Assembly: GCA_905210875.1 (NCBI GenBank)
Contig: CAJLYN010000128.1
Coordinates: forward strand, 1 to 6,459
DNA length: 6,459 bases
Direction of reading: 5' to 3'
DNA from: an uncultured Bacteroides sp.
GTDB taxonomy: Bacteria > Bacteroidota > Bacteroidia > Bacteroidales > UBA11471
In this document: positions 1-5,348 of the stretch, piece after piece
Layout of the letters: every line of letters begins with the position of its first letter
Numbering within the stretch: the stretch's first letter is position 1
Program-made: the position numbers and the translations under genes
The notes under the pieces: generated by a model
What the model was told of the DNA's origin: nothing
Databases searched by the model: none
Seen by the model: only the letters and a program-made list of their open reading frames with translations

Positions 1-315
1 CTGCGCCCAGGCGGTGGCATAGGTCGAGTGGGTGTGTACGATGCCGCCGATGCCCTCGAAGGCTTTATAGAGCATGAGGTGCGTGGGAGTGTCGGACGAG
101 GGTCGCAGGCCGCCTTCGATGATGTTGCCGTCGAGGTCGACCACCACCATGTCTGAGGCTACCATTGTTTCGTAACTCACGCCCGATGGTTTGATGACGA
201 CGAGATTGTTTTCCCGGTCGATGGCCGAGACGTTTCCCCAGGTGAAGATTACCAGCCCGTGCTTGACCAGGTCGAGGTTGGCACGGAATACTTTTTCTTT
301 CAACGATTCTAACAT
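1..315 (-). CDS. araD: L-ribulose-5-phosphate 4-epimerase, N-terminal part (cut by window edge)
   Basis: Class II aldolase/epimerase family, cytoplasmic. It interconverts L-ribulose-5-phosphate and D-xylulose-5-phosphate, the last step taking L-arabinose into the pentose phosphate pathway. I translated this frame from the ATG at 315-313. It gives 105 codons starting [20 protein letters not shown] and stays open to the left edge, against about 230 residues for a full AraD. Visible family motifs are the phosphate/substrate loop TWGNVS (25-30), KPSGV (42-46), the SSDTPTH segment with the metal ligand D75, and HTHSTYA (94-100) with metal-binding H94 and H96. These match E. coli Asp76, His95 and His97 shifted by one. 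The third metal histidine lies outside the window. The start is 12 bases after the araR stop, so the two genes are very probably cotranscribed. No purine-rich ribosome site precedes it. AraD is favoured over fuculose-phosphate aldolase because of the araR neighbour and the close match in motif spacing. Confidence 0.93.
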   Translation of the reverse strand, partial: MLESLKEKVFRANLDLVKHGLVIFTWGNVSAIDRENNLVVIKPSGVSYETMVASDMVVVDLDGNIIEGGLRPSSDTPTHLMLYKAFEGIGGIVHTHSTYATAWAQ

Positions 316-327
316 AGCGGTAGGGTG

Positions 328-1005
328 TTAAAGTTTGAATTTCGTGTTGGTGTGTCGGTAGACATTGGCGTTGAAGCGGTAGAGCGAGGCACCCCGTTTC
401 GACGACTCCTTGTCGATTTTATCGGTCTTCTCGATGCAGTCCATCTCGGCCACGCGCTTGCGGAAGTTGCGTTTGTCGATGGCCTCGCCGTAGATGGCTT
501 CGTAGAGGTTTTGCAGGAGGGTGAGGGTGAAGAGCTCGGGCAGCAGGTTGAAGCCTATCGGCTCGCGGGCTGCTTTCTGTTTCATCTTCTCCCGGGCCAT
601 GGCCACCATCTCTTCGTGGTCGAAGATGAGAGGGGGCACTTCGTCGATGTTTACCCAGTAGGCGTTGTGCTGATGCACCGATTCGCGGTCGTACTCGTCG
701 ATGTTGATGAGGGCGTAGTAGACCACCGAGACGACCCGTTCGCCGGGGTCGCGGTCGATGGCACCGAAGGTGTGTACCTGCTCCATGTAGAGATTTTCGA
801 GACCGGTGAGCTCGGCCAGCACCCGCTTGGCGGCCTCGTCGACACTCTCGCCTTCGCGCACGAAACCTCCCATGAGCGACCATTGCCCCTGGGCCGGTTC
901 CATCTTGCGTTTGAGCAGGAGCAGGTGGAGCGAGCCCTGCTGGAAGCCGAAGATGACGCAGTCTACCGCAATGTAGTGTTTGATTTCGGAATGATAATAC
1001 GACAT
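328..1005 (-). CDS. araR: Nudix-fold transcriptional regulator of arabinose use (NrtR family, AraR-like)
   Basis: A 225-residue protein with a Nudix-fold domain (about 8-145) and a C-terminal winged helix-turn-helix (about 152-218; helices around FNLLPELFTLTLLQNLYEAI and NFRKRVAEM, wing at KRGASLYRFN). This is the NrtR architecture. Its Bacteroidetes member BT0354/BtAraR is a known repressor of arabinose genes that releases DNA when its Nudix domain binds L-arabinose. The Nudix box is degenerate: G47, E53 and R61 fit the pattern, but the REUxEE core reads RVLAEL, so two of its three glutamates are V62 and L66. That argues for a sensor, not a hydrolase. The gene sits between the sugar symporter and araD, 12 bases from araD, which supports control of L-arabinose genes including its own operon. 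The start at 1005 has no good Shine-Dalgarno, and the Met-Ser-Tyr-Tyr N-terminus runs directly into the Nudix fold. The operator cannot be proved from this window. Confidence 0.9.
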   Translation of the reverse strand: MSYYHSEIKHYIAVDCVIFGFQQGSLHLLLLKRKMEPAQGQWSLMGGFVREGESVDEAAKRVLAELTGLENLYMEQVHTFGAIDRDPGERVVSVVYYALINIDEYDRESVHQHNAYWVNIDEVPPLIFDHEEMVAMAREKMKQKAAREPIGFNLLPELFTLTLLQNLYEAIYGEAIDKRNFRKRVAEMDCIEKTDKIDKESSKRGASLYRFNANVYRHTNTKFKL

Positions 1006-1020
1006 AGTCTGTTGTTAGGG

Positions 1021-1053
1021 CCGCCCGCACGGTATTTTCTCCCATGCGGACGG
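1021..1053 (-). promoter_or_regulatory. RNA hairpin in the symporter-araR intergenic gap
   Basis: In the 59-base gap (1006-1064) the minus-strand transcript can form a 12-bp stem (CCGUCCGCAUGG pairing with CCGUGCGGGCGG) around a 9-base loop (GAGAAAAUA). Two of the pairs are G.U. On the opposite strand those pairs would be A.C mismatches, so the structure favours minus-strand RNA. No run of U follows the 3' arm; it is followed by CCCUAACAACAGACU and then the araR start. A classical intrinsic terminator is therefore unlikely. An intercistronic element that affects mRNA decay, processing or partial read-through into araR is a reasonable inference. Confidence 0.55.
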
Positions 1054-1064
1054 TGGAGAGGTTA

Positions 1065-2762
1065 TTACCAGAAATACCAGTAGAAGGCGATGGTTATGGC
1101 CAGAATGATGCAGGTGTGAATGATGTCCCACTTGTTCCAGCTGGCGCGGGTTTCGGCCCGTTGTTCGGGCGAAGAGGTGCCGAAGACGAGACCTTTGATT
1201 TTCTCTTGCGAGGGAGCCTCGGTGCAGTAGCTCACCACGATGACCACGAGGAGGCAGAAGAGGAACATCCAGCCGCAGAAGAAGAGCCAGTTAAGGTCGT
1301 AGAAGAGGTATTTGAAGAGGCTGTCACCGGCTGTGGCTCCGACCGTGGAGTAGTAGACTTTGGCACCCAGGCGGGTTAGACCGATAATCATGCCGGCAAG
1401 CAGTCCCCACATACCGCCCTTGGCCGAGGCGCGTTTCCAGCAGATACCCAGGAGGAAGGCGGCGGCGATACCGGGAGCCAGTACCGACTGCACGTCTTGC
1501 AGGTAGGCATAGAGCACATCGCCCACGCTGCGCATGATGGGTATCCACAAGATGCCCAGCAGCACGATGACCACGGTGGCCACCTGACCTATCACCACCA
1601 GTTTTTTCTCGGGTGTGTTGGGTCGGAAGCGTTTGTAGAAGTCGATGGTGAAGAGCATGGCCGAGGAGTTGAAGAGCGAGGCCAGCGAGCTCATGAGGGC
1701 GGCCAGGATACCGCACACCACGATACCTTTCACGCCGGCGGGCAGCAGCTTCGATACCAGGGTGGGGAAGGCGGCGTCGGCATTATGCATGCCGCTGGCC
1801 AGTATCGGCAGGAATCCTTCGCCGCCGGCTGCCAGCGATTTCTGGTGCAGGGCAAAGGCTATCATGCCGGGAATGAGGAAGAGAAAGACGGGCAGCAGTT
1901 TGAGATAGGCACCGAAGATGGTTCCGCGGCGGGCCTCTTTCTGGTTCTTACCCGAGAGTACACGTTGCACGATGTACTGGTCGGTGCACCAGTACCAGAA
2001 GCCGATAATCGACGAGCCGATGAGTGCTCCCAGCCACGGGAAGTTGGGGTCGTTGTTGCTGCGTATGAGGTCGGTCATCGAGTCGCCGTAGTCGTTGACG
2101 GTAACGTTGCTGCAAATGCGCATCATCTCGTCCCAGCCGCCGAGTTCTCTGAATCCGAGTACCAGGATAATAAGCGAGCCGAGCAGGAGAATGGGGGTTT
2201 GCAGCACCGAGGTGTAGAGTACCGATTTCATACCGCCGAAGATGGTATAGAGGGCGGTGATGACCACCAGGCCGATGGCGGCAATCCAGAAGAAGTCGAT
2301 GCCCCACAGCGTGTCGATGCCGAAGACCTGCTGGAAGACCAGTCCGCCGGCATAGACCGTCACGGCCACCTTGGTGAGTACATAGCTGATGAGTGAGATG
2401 AGCGAGAGTATCGTACGCGACTGGGGGTTGTAGCGGCGTTCAAGAAACTCGGGCATTGTGTAGACCATGCTGCGGGAGTAGAACGGGACGAATACCCAAC
2501 CGAGTATCAATATCATCCAGCCCTGAATTTCCCAGTGAGCCATAGCCATGCCGCTCGACGCGCCAGCGCCGGCGAGGCCTATGAGGTGCTCCGAACCGAT
2601 GTTCGAGGCGAAAATCGAGGCACCGATGGCAATCCAGGTGGCGTCGCGGCCACCGAGAAAGTAATCTTTTGAGTCGTCTTGTTTTTGACGCACCACCCAT
2701 ACGATGATGCCTACAAGGGCTATACAGAAGAGCCCGATGACAATCCAGTCTAATGTTTCCAC
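1065..2762 (-). CDS. Sodium:sugar symporter, SGLT-like (SSS family)
   Basis: A 565-residue inner-membrane protein that should couple Na+ entry to import of a hexose or pentose. I count 14 hydrophobic segments (about 4-24, 41-65, 73-95, 118-141, 157-177, 181-204, 243-266, 284-305, 343-372, 388-410, 425-442, 449-465, 492-512, 547-565), the SGLT topology. Sites known from vSGLT and human SGLT1 are present: FASNIGSEH (51-59, Na+ site A52 and I55), E78, WYWCTDQYIVQR (256-267) with gating Y257 and W258, K288 in YLKLLP, MSSLASLFNS (357-366) with Na+-site S358/S359, and Q422. The start is GTG at 2762: an in-frame stop lies five codons upstream, and METLDWIVIG leads straight into segment 1. It follows galM by 31 bases and precedes araR by 59 bases, so it is probably in the same operon. 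Galactose, glucose or L-arabinose are all possible substrates. The araR/araD side of the operon favours arabinose, while the galM neighbour allows galactose. No gene symbol can be given safely. Confidence 0.93.
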   Translation of the reverse strand: METLDWIVIGLFCIALVGIIVWVVRQKQDDSKDYFLGGRDATWIAIGASIFASNIGSEHLIGLAGAGASSGMAMAHWEIQGWMILILGWVFVPFYSRSMVYTMPEFLERRYNPQSRTILSLISLISYVLTKVAVTVYAGGLVFQQVFGIDTLWGIDFFWIAAIGLVVITALYTIFGGMKSVLYTSVLQTPILLLGSLIILVLGFRELGGWDEMMRICSNVTVNDYGDSMTDLIRSNNDPNFPWLGALIGSSIIGFWYWCTDQYIVQRVLSGKNQKEARRGTIFGAYLKLLPVFLFLIPGMIAFALHQKSLAAGGEGFLPILASGMHNADAAFPTLVSKLLPAGVKGIVVCGILAALMSSLASLFNSSAMLFTIDFYKRFRPNTPEKKLVVIGQVATVVIVLLGILWIPIMRSVGDVLYAYLQDVQSVLAPGIAAAFLLGICWKRASAKGGMWGLLAGMIIGLTRLGAKVYYSTVGATAGDSLFKYLFYDLNWLFFCGWMFLFCLLVVIVVSYCTEAPSQEKIKGLVFGTSSPEQRAETRASWNKWDIIHTCIILAITIAFYWYFW

Positions 2763-2793
2763 AATATTCGTTGTTTAAGGTTTATAAAAATGA

Positions 2794-3927
2794 TTATTCG
2801 GCAATGGAGAATCCGTAGATGCAGAGGCTCTCGTATGTCTCACCGGGACGCAGCAGGGTCGAGGGCCATTGCGGCTTGTTGGGGCTGTCGGGGTAATGTT
2901 GCGTTTCGAGGCAGATGGCCGTCCGGGGGTTGTAGACGATACCTTTCTTGCCTTTGATCGTGCCGTCGAGGAAGTTACCCGTATAGATTTGCAATCCCGG
3001 CTCGGTGGTGCGCACGGTGAGGCAGATGCCGGTCTCGGGCGATACCAGCCTGGCGGCGGTGCGCTCGGCGTCGCCGGCGGTGGCCAGTACCCAGTTGTGG
3101 TCGTAGCCGTTGGCGTTTTTCAGCTGTTCGTTGTTCTCATGCAGACGGGCACCCACGGCCGTTTCGGTGCGGAAGTCCATCGGTGTACCTTCGACCGGGG
3201 CTATCTCGCCCGTGGTCATGTAGGTGCTGTCTATGGGGGTGTAGCTGTCGGCGTCGACCGTGAGCAGGTGGTCGAGAATGGTGTGGGTGGGGTCGCCCGA
3301 GAGGTTGAAGTAGGAGTGGTTGGTCATGTTCACGACGGTGGGGGCATCGGTGGTGGCCTCGTAGGCGATGACGATGGCGTTGTCGTCGGTAAGGTTGTAG
3401 GTGACTTTGGCTTTTACATGACCGGGAAAGTTTTCGTCGCCGTCGGGCGAGTCCATATAGAGTTCGAGGGTCTTGCCGTCGAGCTGTCGGGCCTCATACA
3501 CCTTGTATTGCCAGCCGGCGGGGCCGCCGTGCAGGCAATGGCCGAAATTGTTTTGCGGCAGTTGCACCGTGTCGCCGTCGATGACGAGGCGGCCGTGGGC
3601 GATGCGGTTGGCATAGCGGCCTATCGATGCGCCGAAGTCGGAGGGCACGTTCTGGTAGTCGGCGATGTTGTCAAAACCCAGAACCACGTCGCGCAGCTCG
3701 CCGTTGCGGTCGGGTACCATGAGTGAGACGATGCGTCCGCCGAAATTGGTGATGCAGACCTCCATGCCGGCGGCATTTTTCAGGGTATAGAGGGCTACCG
3801 GTTTCCCGTCGACGACGGCATTGAAGTCGGCCGGGTCGAGACCCGAGCGGGTGGTCTCGCTCTTTTGTGTGCAGGAGACACTCAGCAGTAGAGTCAGCGC
3901 TGCCAGAAGTAAGGTGTGTTTTTTCAT
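2794..3927 (-). CDS. galM: Aldose 1-epimerase (mutarotase), probable lipoprotein
   Basis: A 377-residue enzyme that interconverts the alpha and beta anomers of aldoses such as D-galactose; family members also accept L-arabinose and glucose. The ATG at 3927 is chosen because it begins a bacterial export signal: MKKH, a hydrophobic run, then LSVSC with the lipid-acceptor C19. The mature domain starts near residue 35. Active-site residues of the GalM family are all in place: R104 and N107 (GRYANRI), H133 (CLHGG), H204 (TNHSYFNL), D276 (GYDHNW) and the catalytic base E341 (ICLETQHYPDSPN). The family core is about 340 residues, so the extra length is the signal and linker. No acidic run follows C19, so I would place it on the periplasmic side, with limited certainty. 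The frame is open to 4200, but the extension would run through the terminator and the AT-rich gap and would bury the signal peptide, so it is not coding. It is the first gene of the unit galM-symporter-araR-araD. Confidence 0.95.
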   Translation of the reverse strand: MKKHTLLLAALTLLLSVSCTQKSETTRSGLDPADFNAVVDGKPVALYTLKNAAGMEVCITNFGGRIVSLMVPDRNGELRDVVLGFDNIADYQNVPSDFGASIGRYANRIAHGRLVIDGDTVQLPQNNFGHCLHGGPAGWQYKVYEARQLDGKTLELYMDSPDGDENFPGHVKAKVTYNLTDDNAIVIAYEATTDAPTVVNMTNHSYFNLSGDPTHTILDHLLTVDADSYTPIDSTYMTTGEIAPVEGTPMDFRTETAVGARLHENNEQLKNANGYDHNWVLATAGDAERTAARLVSPETGICLTVRTTEPGLQIYTGNFLDGTIKGKKGIVYNPRTAICLETQHYPDSPNKPQWPSTLLRPGETYESLCIYGFSIAE

Positions 3928-4111
3928 GATGAGGTATATTTTTTGAGTTTCAGGCAACAGGTGTGATTTATTAACGGTGTAAAAATAACACTTATTGCTG
4001 CCGGTTATTCCATTTCTTGTATGTTGTGCAACATAAAACGGCTCATTTTGAGGATAATTTTGGAGATGAAACGCTTTTTTGTCAAGAATGGAGAAATACG
4101 ATAAGAACGTA
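3928..4111 (-). promoter_or_regulatory. AT-rich leader and probable control region upstream of galM
   Basis: This gap has no credible gene and is much more AT-rich than its surroundings. It follows the galK terminator and precedes four closely spaced minus-strand genes, so a promoter is expected here. The best match to the Bacteroidetes -7 box (TAnnTTTG) on the minus strand is TATTTTTA at 3987-3980, but no TTTG -33 box lies at the usual distance, so I do not assign a promoter. Two inverted repeats are present: a clean one at 4020-4035 and a weak one at 3977-3991 (GTGT/ACAC arms around an A/T core). There is no Shine-Dalgarno before the galM ATG; the A-rich run CTCAAAAAATATACCTCATC is typical of the phylum. 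Confidence 0.55.
4020..4035. promoter_or_regulatory. 16-bp inverted repeat, candidate operator
   Basis: The minus strand reads TATGTTG-CA-CAACATA: two perfect 7-base arms around a 2-base centre, about 93 bases before the galM start. Its symmetry and position upstream of the operon fit the binding site of a dimeric regulator. Candidates are the AraR encoded two genes downstream, or a CRP-family activator of sugar genes such as BT4338 of B. thetaiotaomicron. I cannot recall either consensus with enough certainty to choose between them, so the assignment is inference. Confidence 0.5.
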
Positions 4112-4153
4112 GAAATAAAAAGCCACCGTCCTTGTGGGGGCAGTGGCTTTTTT
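4112..4153 (-). terminator. Intrinsic (Rho-independent) terminator after galK
   Basis: Minus-strand RNA forms a 12-bp stem, 4152-4141 pairing with 4128-4117 (core AGCCACUG with CGGUGGCU, flanked by four A-U pairs), around a 12-base loop. A U-rich run (UUUUUAUUU) covers the end of the stem and beyond. One pair is U.G, which would be a C.A mismatch on the plus strand, so the element is built for leftward transcription. It begins about 31 bases after the galK stop codon. It separates the transporter-galK unit from galM and the genes after it. Confidence 0.88.
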
Positions 4154-4183
4154 ATTGTGGGGTAGATTTTCTGTCGGGAGGCC

Positions 4184-5329
4184 TTACAGCTTGCGGGCAC
4201 CGTCGCTGATGGCTACGGGGTAGACCTTGGGCTCTTTGCCGAATTTGGCGGTGAAGCCTTTGACGGCCGTCTCGATGAAGTGGTCGTATTTCTCTTCGGG
4301 CACGAGGTTGATGGTGCAGCCGCCGAAGCCGCCGCCCATGACGCGCGAGCCGGTAACGCCGCATTCACGGGCCACGTCGTTGAGGTAGTCGAGTTCTTCG
4401 CAGCTCACCTCGTAGAGTTTGCTCATGCCGTGGTGGGTGCCGTACATTTTCTCACCTACGGTCTTGTAGTCGCCTTTTTCGAGGGCGTCGCAGGCGTCGA
4501 GCAGCCGCTGTATCTCTTCGATGACATATTCGGCACGCATGTAGTCTTCGGCGCTCACCTCGTTTTTCACCTCGGCCAGCATAGCCATGTCGGCGTCGCG
4601 CAGGAGCGACACTTCGGGGTGGTGTTTCTGTATGGCGGCCACGACGGTTTCGCACGATTCGCGGCGGCGGTTGTAGGCCGACGAGGCCAGTTCGTGTTTC
4701 ACCACCGAGTCGATGAGTACCAGTTTGTAGCCTTTCGGGTCGAAGGGTACATATTCGTATTCGAGCGAGCGGCAGTCGAGGCGTATCAGGTGGCCGGCCT
4801 TACCGAAGATGGAGGCAAACTGGTCCATGATGCCGCACTTCACGCCGCAGTAGTTGTGTTCGGTAGCCTGTCCTATCTTGGCCAGTTCGAACTTGTCGAT
4901 GCCCAGGCCGTAGAGGTCGTTCAGGGCGAAGGCAAAGGTGCTTTCGAGGGCGGCCGACGAGGAGAGGCCGGCGCCGAGGGGCACGTTGCCCGAGAAGGCG
5001 GTGTCGAAGCCGCCCACTTTCCCTCCGCGTTTGATGATTTCGCGCACTACGCCGAAGATGTAGCAGGCCCAGTTCTGTGCCGGCTTGTCGCTCTCTTCAA
5101 GACCGAACTCGGCATACTCGTCGAGGTCGACCGAGTAGGCGCGGACGAGATTTTTCCCGTTAGGCTTTATCTCGGCAAGAATACCTTTGTCGATGGCACC
5201 CGGCAGTACAAATCCGCCGTTGTAGTCGGTGTGTTCGCCGATGAGGTTGATGCGGCCCGGTGAGAAGTAGAGGTCGCCCGAGGTGGAGAAATATTTCTGA
5301 AAACTGTTTCTTACGAGAGTGTTGTCCAT
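4184..5329 (-). CDS. galK: Galactokinase
   Basis: A 381-residue cytoplasmic GHMP kinase that phosphorylates alpha-D-galactose with ATP to galactose-1-phosphate, the first step of the Leloir pathway. The length is normal for the family. The galactokinase signature is at 24-39 (PGRINLIGEHTDYNGG), supplying R26 and the sugar contacts E32, H33 and D35. The GHMP ATP loop is PLGAGLSSSAALE (117-129). The catalytic base is D169 in GIMDQ (166-170), and Y219 in SAYNRR is a further sugar contact. The third GHMP motif is GSRVMGGGFGG (327-337). All key residues are present, so it should be active. The ATG at 5329 places the signature at the usual distance from the N-terminus. It lies 19 bases after the transporter stop, indicating cotranscription, and is followed by an intrinsic terminator. 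No galT or galE is in the window, so the rest of the pathway must be encoded elsewhere. Confidence 0.98.
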   Translation of the reverse strand: MDNTLVRNSFQKYFSTSGDLYFSPGRINLIGEHTDYNGGFVLPGAIDKGILAEIKPNGKNLVRAYSVDLDEYAEFGLEESDKPAQNWACYIFGVVREIIKRGGKVGGFDTAFSGNVPLGAGLSSSAALESTFAFALNDLYGLGIDKFELAKIGQATEHNYCGVKCGIMDQFASIFGKAGHLIRLDCRSLEYEYVPFDPKGYKLVLIDSVVKHELASSAYNRRRESCETVVAAIQKHHPEVSLLRDADMAMLAEVKNEVSAEDYMRAEYVIEEIQRLLDACDALEKGDYKTVGEKMYGTHHGMSKLYEVSCEELDYLNDVARECGVTGSRVMGGGFGGCTINLVPEEKYDHFIETAVKGFTAKFGKEPKVYPVAISDGARKL

Positions 5330-5348
5330 AGTAAAAGTACATTAGAAG

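Noticed and set aside
325..1083. Plus-strand open frame of 252 codons opposite araR
   Set aside because: It is the complement of the araR reading frame; the minus-strand product has a clear Nudix plus winged-helix structure.
1497..2396. Plus-strand open frame of 299 codons opposite the symporter gene
   Set aside because: It lies wholly over a well-supported membrane protein gene. The predicted product is hydrophilic, His/Gly/Glu-rich and unlike any family I know.
2869..3726. Plus-strand open frame of 285 codons opposite galM
   Set aside because: Low-complexity Gly/Val-rich product caused by the codon bias of galM; no start signal or domain.
3980..3987. TATTTTTA as a Bacteroidetes -7 promoter box
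   Set aside because: It matches TAnnTTTG except for the last base, but no TTTG or TTG is found 19-21 bases upstream, so the promoter is not assigned.
3977..3991. Weak inverted repeat GTGT...ACAC as a second operator
   Set aside because: Only four clean pairs per arm plus one inner pair, and a mostly A/T core. Too weak to annotate by itself, though it is noted in the control-region entry.
4005..4046. Minus-strand 13-codon leader ORF (MSRFMLHNIQEME) before galM, covering the inverted repeat
   Set aside because: No run of regulatory codons, no ribosome site and no attached attenuator hairpin. A frame this short is expected by chance in AT-rich DNA.
3928..4200. In-frame N-terminal extension of galM up to an ATG at 4200
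   Set aside because: It would overlap the galK 3' end, run through the terminator and the AT-rich gap, and bury a good export signal. The residues have no family similarity.
4280..5263. Plus-strand open frame of 327 codons opposite galK
   Set aside because: It is an antisense shadow of a gene with all galactokinase motifs; the translation is rich in V, H, G and E with no recognisable domain.
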